This document shows positions 1-16,769 of a DNA stretch of 64,000 nt, piece after piece. The position numbers were made by a program, and so were the translations under genes. The notes under the pieces are model-generated. The model saw only the letters and a list, made by a program, of their open reading frames with translations. It searched no databases and was not told the DNA's origin. How positions within the stretch are numbered: position 1 is the first letter of the stretch; each line of letters opens with the position of its first letter. Source of the DNA: Paracoccus endophyticus (GTDB lineage Bacteria; Pseudomonadota; Alphaproteobacteria; Rhodobacterales; Rhodobacteraceae). The DNA is taken from positions 372,001 to 436,000 of the forward strand of contig NZ_QLUV01000001.1 of NCBI RefSeq assembly GCF_003286075.1, in the 5' to 3' direction.

Positions 1-200
1 CGGCCATGGCGCGCGCGTGTTCAAGGTGGCGCGGCGGCCGCGCGCGGCAGATCACCGGCGGCCCAACGCGGGGTCGGCGGCGGCCGACAGGGCCTCTGTC
101 TGGTCAGCCCTGACCGCCTGCGCCCCGGACCCGGCGCGCCTGCAAGGCCCGCCCGCCACGCAGGCGCAGACACGCTGCGCTGCTGCCCGTGTTGGACATG

Positions 201-227
201 AAAAGGCCCAGCGCAGCGGCCGGGCCT
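201..227 (-). terminator. Rho-independent terminator after rpoC
   Basis: On the minus strand a 9-bp stem (AGGCCC plus three inner pairs, one of them G-U) closes a 6-nt loop and is followed by TTTT. It lies about 20 nt after the rpoC stop codon and would end the rpoBC transcript. The rest of positions 1-200 shows no convincing gene or signal. Confidence 0.75.
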
Positions 228-247
228 CTCCCATCATCGGTTCCGGA

Positions 248-4483
<4,236 letters not shown>

Positions 4484-4571
4484 CTTCAGTTCCTATGAAT
4501 GACGCGAATGGCGAAGCGGTGCGTGGAAACCGCGCACCCTACGGCGGGTAGGGTGCGCGGCCCGCGCAGCG

Positions 4572-8723
<4,152 letters not shown>

Positions 8724-8888
8724 GGGATCTGCTGCCTTTCGTCATCGCGGGCGGCGGATCGTCGGGGCACGATCCGTGGCACGCTTACGAACATCAGGGG
8801 TTGCGGTTCCATTCGTGCCGCGCGTCCCACCGCGCCGCTCCCGAACCGCGAACTCGCCCTGAAGGATACTCGGCCTGCCACCCCCGCG

Positions 8889-8903
8889 CCCTGCCGTGCA
8901 GGG
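8889..8903 (-). promoter_or_regulatory. Hairpin in rplL-rpoB spacer (distal)
   Basis: A perfect 6-bp inverted repeat (CCCTGC / GCAGGG) with a 3-nt loop lies in the rplL-rpoB spacer, nearer to rpoB. There is no T-run, so it is not a simple terminator. By analogy with Escherichia coli it may take part in attenuation or RNA processing; that role is an inference. Confidence 0.4.
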
Positions 8904-8942
8904 TCAAGATAGGGGCTTCCAAGCGTCCTTCAAGACGGGTTC

Positions 8943-8971
8943 GGCAGGGACCGGGAAACCCGAACCCTGCC
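8943..8971 (-). promoter_or_regulatory. Strong hairpin in rplL-rpoB spacer (proximal)
   Basis: Starting 28 nt after the rplL stop, a 7-bp outer stem (GGCAGGG / CCCTGCC) and a 4-bp inner stem (CGGG / CCCG) are separated by a symmetrical 2-by-2 internal loop, with a 3-nt apical loop. No T-tract follows. The position matches the attenuator/RNase III region between rplL and rpoB in enterobacteria. The function here is inferred from position and shape only. Confidence 0.5.
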
Positions 8972-8998
8972 TGCATCTCGTGCAATCCCGCAGGGGGA

Positions 8999-9376
8999 TT
9001 ACTTCAGTTCGACCTTTGCGCCGGCCGCTTCCAGCTTTTTCTTCATCTCTTCGGCGTCGGTCTTGTTGGCGCCTTCCTTGACCTTGCCGCCGGCCTCGAC
9101 CAGGTCCTTGGCCTCTTTCAGGCCCAGGCCGGTGATCGCGCGCACTTCCTTGATCACGTTGATCTTGTTGGCGCCGGCTTCGGTCAGGACGACGTCGAAC
9201 TCGGTCTTTTCCTCTTCGGCCGGGGCCGCGGCGCCCGCGGCGGGACCGGCCATCATGACGGCGCCACCGGCGGCCGGCTCGATGCCGTAGTCGTCCTTCA
9301 GGATGGTCTTCAGTTCCTGCGCTTGCAGCAGGGTCAGACCAACGATTTGTTCGGCGAGTTGCTTCAGATCAGCCAT
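8999..9376 (-). CDS. rplL: 50S ribosomal protein L7/L12
   Basis: This is the flexible acidic stalk protein of the large subunit, which recruits translation GTPases such as EF-Tu and EF-G. The 125-residue length is usual. It has an N-terminal dimerisation helix (about residues 1-30), an Ala/Gly/Pro hinge rich in AAPAEEE (about 35-55) and a globular C-terminal domain with [12 protein letters not shown], which is nearly invariant. It follows rplJ by 67 nt on the same strand. L10 and L7/L12 form one complex, so linkage is expected. The start codon is ATG. Confidence 0.98.
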   Translation of the reverse strand: MADLKQLAEQIVGLTLLQAQELKTILKDDYGIEPAAGGAVMMAGPAAGAAAPAEEEKTEFDVVLTEAGANKINVIKEVRAITGLGLKEAKDLVEAGGKVKEGANKTDAEEMKKKLEAAGAKVELK

Positions 9377-9443
9377 TTTTCCGTTCTTTCCAGATGTTGT
9401 TCCAACGTCGCGGCACGGGACCGCTCGACGGGACGGGATTGCC

Positions 9444-9959
9444 TCAGGCGGCCTCGCGCTCTTCCAGAGTCGTGAGGATGCCCGCGATGTTGCTGGCAGG
9501 TGCGCCGATCGCGCCTGCGATGCTGCTGGCCGGGGCGCCGATGCAGGCGACGATCGAGGCGATAAGCTCCTCGCGCGACGGCATCTGGGCCACGGCTTTC
9601 ACACCGGCAGGATCAAGGGCCGAATCGCCCATCGCACCGCCCAGGATGACGAACCTGTCGTTCGTCTTGGCGTATGCGTCCGCAACCTTGGCCGCAGCCA
9701 CGGGGTCGTCGGAAAAGGCGAGAACGGTCATCCCCGTCAGGTAATCGGCGATCGAGGCCGACGGCTTACCCTCCAGGGCGATCTTGGCGAGCCTGTTCTT
9801 GGCAACGCGGACCGCAGCCCCCGCTTCGCGCATCTGCGCGCGCAGGGCCTGCATCTGGGCAACCGTCATCCCCTCGTAGCGGGCAACCACCACGACGCCA
9901 GAGCTTTCAAAGATCTGGCCGAGTTCCTCGACCACCTGTTCTTTTTGGGCTCTATCCAC
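9444..9959 (-). CDS. rplJ: 50S ribosomal protein L10 (GTG start)
   Basis: L10 anchors the L7/L12 dimers to 23S rRNA and, in studied bacteria, represses its own operon by binding the leader RNA. The 171-residue protein begins [13 protein letters not shown] and contains the typical N-terminal segment [16 protein letters not shown]. The start codon is GTG, supported by a GGAG ribosome binding site about 7 nt upstream. No ATG alternative gives the conserved N-terminus. The 307-nt region upstream carries several stable hairpins, described separately. The C-terminal helix region that binds L7/L12 is present and rich in alanine, serine and isoleucine. Confidence 0.97.
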   Translation of the reverse strand: MDRAQKEQVVEELGQIFESSGVVVVARYEGMTVAQMQALRAQMREAGAAVRVAKNRLAKIALEGKPSASIADYLTGMTVLAFSDDPVAAAKVADAYAKTNDRFVILGGAMGDSALDPAGVKAVAQMPSREELIASIVACIGAPASSIAGAIGAPASNIAGILTTLEEREAA

Positions 9960-10266
9960 GGTTCACTCCACGTTGGGGGTTTCCCCCCGGCTCTCTTGGC
10001 CGGTCGCCGGGTGGCGGCCGGTCGGGTCCTTGGGCGATGGACCCGAGATCGCCCGAAAGGTGGAACCTCACGGAAAAACTCGACTTCCATCTCGGGAAGG
10101 ACTTAGCGGCGTTCACGCGCCGGCCCTCCGTCTCGGACAGACATCCCGAATCGCGTTCCGGGATGGAACCGGCCTGTTACGACAGCACGACGGGAAACCC
10201 AAGGGCTTTCTGTCCCGCGCCCCAGGGCCGGGCGAGGGGCGGCCGCGAGAGGCCGCCCGACGGTCG
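9960..10266 (-). promoter_or_regulatory. rplJ leader with alternative hairpins
   Basis: This 307-nt gap between rplA and rplJ contains no gene but much RNA structure. Reading in the direction of transcription: an 8-bp hairpin at 10237-10258 lies directly after the rplA stop; a 7-bp or longer hairpin (CATCCCG / CGGGATG) lies at 10142-10165. Then come two mutually exclusive 7-bp hairpins that share sequence, 10032-10054 (GGGCGAT / ATCGCCC) and 10023-10045 (CGGGTCC / GGACCCG). Finally a GGGGG / CCCCC hairpin at 9975-9987 ends only a few bases before the GGAG ribosome binding site. L10 autoregulation through such a leader is established in other bacteria; the switch between the two overlapping stems is inferred. 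Confidence 0.65.
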
Positions 10267-10968
10267 TCAGCCCTGCGCGGTCGCAGAGGCCAGGTCCAGC
10301 GACACGCCCGGACCCATGGTCGAGCTGATCGAGACCTTTTTCAGATAGGTGCCCTTGGCGCCCGAGGGCTTGGCCCGGTTCACCGCGTCCACGAAGGCGC
10401 GGATGTTCTGGGCCAGCTTGTCGGTGTCGAACGAGGCCTTGCCGACGCCGGCGTGGACCACGCCCGCCTTTTCGGCCTTGAACTGGACCTCGCCGCCCTT
10501 GGCGTTGCCGACGGCGCCGGCCACGTCCATGGTCACCGTGCCGACCTTGGGGTTCGGCATCAGGTTGCGCGGGCCCAGGATCTTGCCCAGGCGGCCGACC
10601 AGCGGCATCATGTCGGGCGTGGCGATGCAGCGATCAAAGTCGATCTTGCCGCCCTGAATGGCCTCCATCAGGTCCTCGGCGCCCACGATGTCGGCGCCGG
10701 CGGCCTTCGCCTCGTCGGCCTTGGGGCCGCGGGCGAACACGGCGACGCGGACGTCCTTGCCGGTACCGTTGGGCAGCGTCACGACGCCGCGGACCATCTG
10801 GTCGGCGTGGCGCGGATCGACGCCCAGGTTCATCGCGATCTCGACGGTCTCGTCGAACTTGGCGGTGGCGTTGGCCTTGACCAGCGTCAGCGCCTCCTCC
10901 AGCGGCAGGTTCGACTTGCCCTCAAAGGCGGCGCGGGCGGCGGCCTTGCGTTTTGCGATCTTTGCCAT
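10267..10968 (-). CDS. rplA: 50S ribosomal protein L1
   Basis: L1 forms the mobile L1 stalk near the E site of the ribosome and is a translational repressor of the L11 operon in enterobacteria. At 233 residues it is full length. Conserved segments include [26 protein letters not shown] and the C-terminal [16 protein letters not shown]. It starts 3 nt after the rplK stop on the same strand, so the two are translationally linked. An 8-bp hairpin without a T-run follows 8 nt after the stop. Confidence 0.98.
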   Translation of the reverse strand: MAKIAKRKAAARAAFEGKSNLPLEEALTLVKANATAKFDETVEIAMNLGVDPRHADQMVRGVVTLPNGTGKDVRVAVFARGPKADEAKAAGADIVGAEDLMEAIQGGKIDFDRCIATPDMMPLVGRLGKILGPRNLMPNPKVGTVTMDVAGAVGNAKGGEVQFKAEKAGVVHAGVGKASFDTDKLAQNIRAFVDAVNRAKPSGAKGTYLKKVSISSTMGPGVSLDLASATAQG

Positions 10969-10971
10969 GGA

Positions 10972-11424
10972 TCAGCCTTTCACCTCGATACCGATCGACC
11001 GGGCCGACCCGAGCACGATCTGCATCGCGGCCTCGACGTCGTTGGCCGACAGGTCCTTCATCTTCGCTTCGGCGATCTCGCGCACCTGGGCGACGGTCAC
11101 CGTTCCCGCGGTCGTGCGGCCCGGCTTGTCGGACCCCTTGGCGCGGTTGCGCTTGCCCACCGGCTTCAGGCCGGCGGCCTTCTTCAGCAGGAAGGCCGCG
11201 GGCGGCGTCTTGGTCTCGAACGTGAACGACTTGTCGGCGTAATAGGTGATCACGGTCGGAACCGGGGAACCGGCTTCCATCTCCTGCGTGCGGGCGTTGA
11301 ACGCCTTGCAGAATTCCATGATGTTGATCCCGCGCTGACCCAGCGCCGGGCCGATGGGCGGGGACGGGTTCGCCTGCCCCGCCTTGACCTGCAGCTTGAG
11401 GCTGCCGACGACTTTCTTGGCCAT
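10972..11424 (-). CDS. rplK: 50S ribosomal protein L11
   Basis: L11 belongs to the GTPase-associated centre of the 50S subunit and is needed for RelA-dependent stringent signalling. The 150-residue protein is slightly longer than the usual 141-149. It shows the conserved N-terminal segment [20 protein letters not shown] and the RNA-binding C-terminal part with [13 protein letters not shown]. The ATG is preceded by GGAGAAGG. It lies 88 nt downstream of nusG and directly upstream of rplA. Confidence 0.98.
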   Translation of the reverse strand: MAKKVVGSLKLQVKAGQANPSPPIGPALGQRGINIMEFCKAFNARTQEMEAGSPVPTVITYYADKSFTFETKTPPAAFLLKKAAGLKPVGKRNRAKGSDKPGRTTAGTVTVAQVREIAEAKMKDLSANDVEAAMQIVLGSARSIGIEVKG

Positions 11425-11512
11425 CTGGCCTTCTCCTTCTCATCACGCCCGCGCGTCGCGGGCCGACTTAGCGGTGCGGTCCGGGCCGTGGCCCTCGCCT
11501 CCCGCGGCTAGC

Positions 11513-12052
11513 TCACGAAGCCTTGGCGACCTGCGTGAATTCCAGTTCCACCGGCGTGGGCCGGCCAAAGATCGACACGGTGACCTTGATGCGGCTGCTC
11601 GCGTCGTCCACCTCCTCGACCAGGCCCGAAAAGCCCTCGAACGGGCCGTCGGTCACGTTCACCTTCTCGCCGACCTCGAAGCGGATCAGGTTGCGCGGCG
11701 CGACCTCGCCGCCGTCCTTGCCGGTCCGGTTCAGCATCGCGTCCACCTCGTCGTCGCGCATCGGCTGGGGCTTGCCGTGCGCGCCCAGGAATCCGGTGAC
11801 GCGGTTGATCGAGTTCACCAGGTGGTGGGTGCGGTCTGACAGTTCCATGTGAACCAGCACATAGCCGGGCATGAAGCGCCGCTCGGACGTGACCTTCTTG
11901 CCGCGCCGGATCTCGATCACTTCCTCGGTGGGGACCACCACATCGTCGATCAGGTCTTCCATGCCCTTTTCGGCGGCGGCCTGACGGATCGCCTCGGCCA
12001 CCTTCTTCTCGAAGTTGGACAGGACGCTGACCGAATACCAACGCTTTGCCAT
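11513..12052 (-). CDS. nusG: Transcription termination/antitermination factor NusG
   Basis: NusG binds RNA polymerase, suppresses pausing and couples transcription to translation or to Rho. The chosen start gives 179 residues beginning MAKRWYSVSVLSNFEKKV, the normal NusG N-terminus. An in-frame start 75 nt further upstream adds 25 residues with no family similarity and is rejected. The NGN domain covers about residues 1-120. A KOW motif near the C-terminus is recognisable from VNVTDGPFEGFSGLVEEVD. The gene sits between secE and rplK, the usual order. Confidence 0.97.
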   Translation of the reverse strand: MAKRWYSVSVLSNFEKKVAEAIRQAAAEKGMEDLIDDVVVPTEEVIEIRRGKKVTSERRFMPGYVLVHMELSDRTHHLVNSINRVTGFLGAHGKPQPMRDDEVDAMLNRTGKDGGEVAPRNLIRFEVGEKVNVTDGPFEGFSGLVEEVDDASSRIKVTVSIFGRPTPVELEFTQVAKAS

Positions 12053-12209
12053 CGCCTGATCGTCCCCTGCATTACCTGCGCGGACCCGGACGGGCCCGCC
12101 TGCGCCATGCCGCGGGCCAAAATTCAAACGGCGCGCATACCGAATCGATGCACGCCGCTGGCCGGGCAGGTCGGGCGGGCATAGCCCCCCCGCACCCTGA
12201 TTGCAAGCG

Positions 12210-12401
12210 TCAGCCGACCGCGTTCAGAACCGCCGCCAGCCCGCCGCGGATCAGCAGGTCCACGATGAAGAAGAACAGGCTGAACACCGCGGCCATGACA
12301 AAGACCATGATGGTCGTGGTCGTCACCTCGCGCCGGCCCGGCCAGGCGATCTTGGCGGCTTCGGCACGGACCTGGCTGATGAACTGGGCGGGGTTGGTCA
12401 T
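12210..12401 (-). CDS. secE: Preprotein translocase subunit SecE
   Basis: SecE clamps SecY in the inner-membrane protein translocon. This is the short single-membrane-segment type found in alphaproteobacteria. It has an amphipathic helix with KIAWPGRREVTTTTIMVF, then a hydrophobic stretch to about residue 50. Two in-frame ATGs lie 6 nt apart. The first touches the AAGGG ribosome binding site with no spacer, so the second (63 residues, starting MTNPAQFISQ) is preferred; the longer form would be 65 residues. A sigma70-type promoter lies just upstream. Confidence 0.95.
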   Translation of the reverse strand: MTNPAQFISQVRAEAAKIAWPGRREVTTTTIMVFVMAAVFSLFFFIVDLLIRGGLAAVLNAVG

Positions 12402-12426
12402 GGTCATCCCTTGCGTTGCAGCGCGT

Positions 12427-12455
12427 CAGATAATCGCTGCGCCCTGCGATGGCAA
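12427..12455 (-). promoter_or_regulatory. Predicted sigma70 promoter of secE-nusG
   Basis: On the minus strand TTGCCA (five of six bases match the -35 consensus) and TATCTG (weaker -10) are separated by exactly 17 nt. Transcription would start near 12420, a short leader before secE. Position and spacing support it; the -10 is imperfect. Confidence 0.5.
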
Positions 12456-12525
12456 GCGAAACGCCCCCGGCCGCCGCACCCGCCCGGCGGGGCGCCGCCT
12501 GCCCCACGGACCGCCGCGGCCGCGG

Positions 12526-13494
12526 TCAGGGCGGGGTCAGCAGATCGACGCCCGCCATCGCGGACAGGCGCGCGCAATCCTCGGCATAGGCGGCGGCGCA
12601 CAGGCGCGCGGTGGCGGGGTCCACCACCTGCAGCGCGCGCTCTCCGGGCTTGCGGGGGAACTGGCGCGCGGCGCGGCGGGCCATGCGCGTCAGGTCGGCA
12701 TCGGTGTCGTACATGGCGCGCTGGCGCACCGCATCGAAGGCATCCTGCGACATCGAGACGTTCACGGCCGGCAGGTCCGGGGCCGCCTGCGCCAGCCCCG
12801 GCGGCAGAAGCCGCTCGAAGATCACCGGCCGGATCGCCGGATAATCCTCATAGCGCCATACGGTCAGTCCGGCCACGCCCGGCACCGACAGCAGCCGCTC
12901 GGCCAGCCCCGACCACGACAGCGCCTCGGGGCGAAAGCCGTTCAGGTAATCCTCGAACAGAAGCTGCCGCCCGCCCATGACCTGCATCGCAAAGGCCGAG
13001 GTCAGGAAAGCCGACGGCTCGCGGATCGACAGGCACAGCCGGACGGGCCGCCGCCGCAGCATCAGGGCCAGCGCGTCGATGCGCGCGTGCGCGTTGGGAT
13101 ACAGCACGCTGCCCGGCCCGAACAGCCGGTCCGACCGGATGCCGCCCAGGATGTTTTCCTCGGACAGCAGGACCTGCGGCCAGATTTCCACCATGCGGTC
13201 GATCACATGCGCGATCGCCTGCTGGTCGCCGCGAAACGGATTGCCCCTGCGCCCGCCAGCGCCCGCCCCCTGCCCCGCGCGAAAGGGGCTCGGCGGGGTG
13301 GCAGCCTCGTGCCGGGCCGCCATGCGGGCCGACATTCGGCTGAGGCCGCCGGCCAGTTCGCGCCGGCCGCGCCAGTGCGCCACGTCGCTGTAGACCATCC
13401 CGGCCGCCAGCAGCGCCGGGATCATCGCCCGCAGGGTCGATTGCAGATGCGTCGTGGCGGTCTTGTGTGCGCCGACATGGACCGTCAGGGACAT
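12526..13494 (-). CDS. Sulfotransferase-like protein
   Basis: This 322-residue protein probably belongs to the PAPS-dependent sulfotransferase superfamily. The N-terminus VHVGAHKTATTHLQ resembles the 5'-phosphosulfate-binding loop (usually KTGTTxLQ). LCLSIREPSAFLTSAF resembles the 3'-phosphate-binding motif with Arg and Ser. No signal peptide or membrane segment is seen. The substrate cannot be read from the sequence; such proteins in related bacteria are often linked to surface polysaccharide or lipid modification. It lies between tRNA-Trp and secE on the same strand, 40 nt downstream of the tRNA, an unusual insertion into a normally conserved neighbourhood. Family assignment is moderately sure; the activity is unproven. 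Confidence 0.65.
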   Translation of the reverse strand: MSLTVHVGAHKTATTHLQSTLRAMIPALLAAGMVYSDVAHWRGRRELAGGLSRMSARMAARHEAATPPSPFRAGQGAGAGGRRGNPFRGDQQAIAHVIDRMVEIWPQVLLSEENILGGIRSDRLFGPGSVLYPNAHARIDALALMLRRRPVRLCLSIREPSAFLTSAFAMQVMGGRQLLFEDYLNGFRPEALSWSGLAERLLSVPGVAGLTVWRYEDYPAIRPVIFERLLPPGLAQAAPDLPAVNVSMSQDAFDAVRQRAMYDTDADLTRMARRAARQFPRKPGERALQVVDPATARLCAAAYAEDCARLSAMAGVDLLTPP

Positions 13495-13534
13495 GAATGG
13501 CGTCCGCCTTGTGCGCTGTCGGGATACGCGGGCC

Positions 13535-13610
13535 TGGCAGGGGCAGGGGGACTCGAACCCACGACCCTCGGTTTTGGAGACCGATGCTCTACCAACTGAG
13601 CTATACCCCT
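13535..13610 (-). tRNA. tRNA-Trp (anticodon CCA)
   Basis: This is a 76-nt cloverleaf on the minus strand with the 3' CCA encoded in the genome. The acceptor stem pairs AGGGGTA with TGCCCCT (one G-U). The D-loop has AGTTGGTAGA, the anticodon loop is CTCCAAA, and the T-loop is TTCGAGT. One mismatch is visible in the T-stem. The CCA anticodon reads UGG. It lies between tuf and secE, where tRNA genes are also found in other proteobacteria. Confidence 0.97.
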
Positions 13611-13675
13611 AGGCCGCGGTCCCGATTACGGCAGGACGAGCCGCCGCGCAAGGGGCATGCGCGGCGACCAGCCGT

Positions 13676-14050
13676 TCAGCGTGCAAAGCGGATGTTGCAG
13701 TTCTTCTGCATGTTCGCCTGTTCGATCGCCTGCATCTCTCCCTTGAGCCGGGCCACCTCGGCAGCCTGCGCGCCGTCGCCCTTGATGAAGAACAGGGCGG
13801 GCCAGAACAGGACTGCGCCGACGCCCACGGCGACAGCGTCATTGCTGGCCTTCTTGTCCTGGGCGACGGCGGCCGCGGCCGCGCGGTTCGCGACGCTTTG
13901 CGCCTCGACCGCCAGTTGCTGGCAACTGAGTCCCTGATACAGGGACGGCGACACGAAACTGGCCGCGATCTGATCCGATTTGCCCGCGCACGCCGCGGTC
14001 GACAATGCCGTGGCAGCCACCATGGCCGCCTTGCCTGGCTTGAACCTCAT
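13676..14050 (-). CDS. Small putative lipoprotein with a membrane segment
   Basis: The function is not recognised. The 124-residue product begins with a short basic region and a hydrophobic stretch ending LSTAAC, a possible lipobox with Cys21 (the -3 residue is Thr rather than Leu, so lipidation is not certain). A central alanine-rich helix is followed by a hydrophobic segment (AVGVGAVLFWPALFFIKG) that could re-enter or span the membrane, then a short coiled-coil-like tail ending in CNIRFAR. A GGAGGG site precedes the ATG. Neighbours are an ABC exporter upstream of it (transcription sense) on the far side of the gap and tRNA-Trp downstream; they give no functional clue. Confidence 0.6.
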   Translation of the reverse strand: MRFKPGKAAMVAATALSTAACAGKSDQIAASFVSPSLYQGLSCQQLAVEAQSVANRAAAAAVAQDKKASNDAVAVGVGAVLFWPALFFIKGDGAQAAEVARLKGEMQAIEQANMQKNCNIRFAR

Positions 14051-14193
14051 GAAACCCTCCGTCGCTGATGAACGACCCAGGTCCTAGCGGAGTGACGTTT
14101 CGATGCGCTTAACGGGCCGGCTGGAAATAGTCTCGATCTGTACGGCATTTGACCCAATTCGGCGACGGACGAACGGCGACAGACCCGCCCGCC

Positions 14194-16059
14194 TTATTCG
14201 GCCGCCTCCGCCTCGTCCGCTTGCACCAGGAACCCGCCCGACTGGTGGCGCCACAGCCGCGCGTAAAGCCCGCCTTGCGCCAGCAGCGCATCGTGGGTCC
14301 CCATCTCGACGATGCGGCCGGCGTCCAGCACGACCAGCCGGTCCATGGCCGCGATGGTGGACAGCCGGTGCGCGATGGCGATGACGGTCTTGCCGGCCAT
14401 CAGCCGTTGCAGCTGCGTCTGGATCGCGGCCTCGACCTCGCTGTCCAGCGCGCTCGTCGCCTCGTCCAGCACCAGGATCGGGGCATTCTTCAGCGCGACG
14501 CGGGCAATGGCGATGCGCTGGCGCTGGCCGCCCGACAGCTTGACGCCGCGTTCGCCCACATGCGCGTCCAGCCCCCGCCGCCCGTCGCTGTCGCCCAGAC
14601 CCGGGATGAAGCCACTCGCCTTGGCGGTGTCGGCCGCGGCGGCGATCTCCTCCTCGGTCGCCTCGGGACGGCCATAGGCGATGTTGTCGCGCACCGAGCG
14701 GTGCAGCAGGCTCGAATCCTGCGTCACCACCCCGATGGCCGCCCGCAGGCTGTCCTGCGTGACGGCGGCGATGTCCTGCCCGTCGATGGTGATGCGGCCG
14801 GATTCCACGTCGTGGAACCGCAGCAGCAGGTTGACCAGCGTCGATTTCCCCGCCCCCGACCGGCCCACCAGCCCGATGCGCTCGCCGGGCGCGATGTCCA
14901 GCGTCAGCCGGTCCAGAACCGCCAGCGGCCGGTCGGCGGCATCCGCGTCATAGCGGAACGTCACGTCCTGGAACCGCACCGCGCCCGCCGTCACCGCCAG
15001 GGGCGCGGCGCCGGGCCGGTCCACCACCATGCGCGGCAGCGAAAGGCTGCCGATGCCGTCGCGCACCGTGCCGATGTTCTCGAAGAGCGCCGCGAACTCC
15101 CACATGATCCAGTGGCTCATGGAATTCATCCGCATGGCCAGCGGCACGGCGACGGCGACCGCCCCCACATCGACCGACCCGCGCGACCACAGCCACAGCC
15201 CGATGGCGGTCGTGGCCGCGACCAGCGCCGCGTTCAGCAGGTTCAGCGTGATGTCCTGCGCCGCCGCCAGCCTCATCTGGCGATAGACGGTGGCCAGGAA
15301 CGCCTGCATCGAGGCGCGGGCGAACGCCTCCTCTCGGGCGGAATGGCTGAACAGCTTGACCGTGGCGATGTTGGTATAGGCGTCCACGATGCGCCCGGTC
15401 ATCTCTGCCCGCGCACCCGCCTGCGCCTCGGCCGCACGGCCAAGGCGCGGGATGATGACCCACAGCAGCACGCCGTAGCCCGCCCCCCAGGCCACGAAGG
15501 GCAGCGCCAGCCGCCAGTCCTGCCCGCCCGCCACCACCAGCGCGCCGATGAAATAGACCAGCACATAGACGGCGACGTCCATGACCTTCATCGCCACCTC
15601 GCGCACCGCCAGCGCGGTCTGCATCAGCTTGGTGGCGATCCGGCCGGCGAACTCGTCCTGGAAATACCCCATCGACTGGCGCAGCAGATAGCGGTGCGCC
15701 TGCCAGCGGATGCGCTGGGGAAAATTGCCCAGCAGCGTCTGGTGCATGATCAGCGCGGTCGCGATGTTCAGCACCGGCAGCACGACCAGCAGCACCGCCG
15801 CCATCAGGGCCAGCCGCGGCCCCTCGGCCGCCCAGAACCCCGTCCGCCCGGTCTGCGCCAGCCGGTTCACCAGATCGCCCAGATAGCCGAACAGCATCAC
15901 CTCGAACGCGGCGATCAGCCCGGACCCGACCGCCAGCGCCACCAGCCACGGCGTCGCGCCCTGTGCATAATGCAGCACGAACGCCGCCAGCCCCCGCGGC
16001 GGCATCCGGGGCGGATCGTCGGGATAGGGGTCCAGGCGGTGCTCGAACCAGCCAAACAT
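14194..16059 (-). CDS. ABC exporter, fused permease and ATPase
   Basis: This is a 621-residue half-transporter of the MsbA/multidrug type, likely to act as a homodimer in the inner membrane. About six membrane segments lie in residues 40-330. The nucleotide-binding domain follows, with Walker A GRSGAGKST (near 399), signature LSGGQRQR (near 506), Walker B ILVLDEATSALD (near 526) and the switch-region sequence AHRLST. The substrate cannot be told from sequence; lipids, peptides or drugs are possible. An upstream in-frame ATG would add seven residues, but the one chosen has GAGG at a good distance. It stands alone, in the same direction as the small lipoprotein downstream. Confidence 0.9.
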   Translation of the reverse strand: MFGWFEHRLDPYPDDPPRMPPRGLAAFVLHYAQGATPWLVALAVGSGLIAAFEVMLFGYLGDLVNRLAQTGRTGFWAAEGPRLALMAAVLLVVLPVLNIATALIMHQTLLGNFPQRIRWQAHRYLLRQSMGYFQDEFAGRIATKLMQTALAVREVAMKVMDVAVYVLVYFIGALVVAGGQDWRLALPFVAWGAGYGVLLWVIIPRLGRAAEAQAGARAEMTGRIVDAYTNIATVKLFSHSAREEAFARASMQAFLATVYRQMRLAAAQDITLNLLNAALVAATTAIGLWLWSRGSVDVGAVAVAVPLAMRMNSMSHWIMWEFAALFENIGTVRDGIGSLSLPRMVVDRPGAAPLAVTAGAVRFQDVTFRYDADAADRPLAVLDRLTLDIAPGERIGLVGRSGAGKSTLVNLLLRFHDVESGRITIDGQDIAAVTQDSLRAAIGVVTQDSSLLHRSVRDNIAYGRPEATEEEIAAAADTAKASGFIPGLGDSDGRRGLDAHVGERGVKLSGGQRQRIAIARVALKNAPILVLDEATSALDSEVEAAIQTQLQRLMAGKTVIAIAHRLSTIAAMDRLVVLDAGRIVEMGTHDALLAQGGLYARLWRHQSGGFLVQADEAEAAE

Positions 16060-16199
16060 CGGCGCCTCGGGGGCATGCAACGCGGTCAGGCGACAGGCCT
16101 CGCGCGCACCGGGGGCGATGTCAAGTTCGCCGGGAACGGCGCGCGGGGTGCCGCGTTGGCTGGGCGAACCTGATGTGACATGCGACGAAAGGACAGCCC

Positions 16200-16700
16200 A
16201 TGGCAGAGATCAAGAACCTCAAGGACCTGTATCTGGACGGGATCAAGGACCTGTACAGCGCCTGCAAGCAGTCGATCCCGGTCACCGAGGACATGGCCCG
16301 CGCCGCGAAGAATGCCGATCTGAAAAGCGCGCTCGAGGCCAGCGTCAAGGGCACGCGCGAGGGCATGGCGTCGATGGAAAAGCTGGCGGCCGCCCACGGC
16401 GCGGACGTGGCGGGCGAGCATTGCCGGGGCATGGAGGGGCTGGTCGAAGAGGCGCGCAAGCACGCCCTGCAAGGCCAGTTCGCCGACGAGGACGTGCAGG
16501 ACGCCGCGATCATCGCCCAGTACCAGCGCCTCGCGCATTACGCGATCACCGGCTATGGCACGCTGAAGGCCTGGGCCAAGCGGCTGGACCTGTCCGACGA
16601 CGCCAAGGTGCTGGATAAGGCCACCGCCTCGACCTACGAGGGCGACGAGCACATGACCAAGATCGCGGTCAAGGGCGGCGTGAACAAGGCCGCCGTCTGA
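16200..16700 (+). CDS. YciE/YciF-type ferritin-like protein (DUF892)
   Basis: This 166-residue, mostly helical protein belongs to the DUF892 ferritin-like family, known from stress-induced YciE and YciF. The N-terminal NLKDLYLDGIKDLYSA is typical, followed by helices with Glu and His residues (for example GEHCRGMEGLVEEA and QYQRLAHYAITGYGT) that could bind a di-metal centre. The precise role is unknown in the family; stress protection is the usual suggestion. AAAGGA precedes the ATG. It is divergent from the ABC exporter and followed by a strong terminator, so it is probably a single-gene transcript. Confidence 0.85.
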   Translation: MAEIKNLKDLYLDGIKDLYSACKQSIPVTEDMARAAKNADLKSALEASVKGTREGMASMEKLAAAHGADVAGEHCRGMEGLVEEARKHALQGQFADEDVQDAAIIAQYQRLAHYAITGYGTLKAWAKRLDLSDDAKVLDKATASTYEGDEHMTKIAVKGGVNKAAV

Positions 16701-16725
16701 GAGGCCTTGCGCCGTTCGGCAGACA

Positions 16726-16767
16726 GGGGCGCGCCGTTGGTCACGCAGGCCGGGGCGCGCCCCTTTT
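16726..16767 (+). terminator. Rho-independent terminator after the DUF892 gene
   Basis: A perfect 10-bp stem (GGGGCGCGCC / GGCGCGCCCC) with an 18-nt loop is followed by TTTT. It ends 3 nt before the stop codon of the convergent dienelactone-hydrolase-like gene. Confidence 0.75.
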
Positions 16768-16769
16768 CG

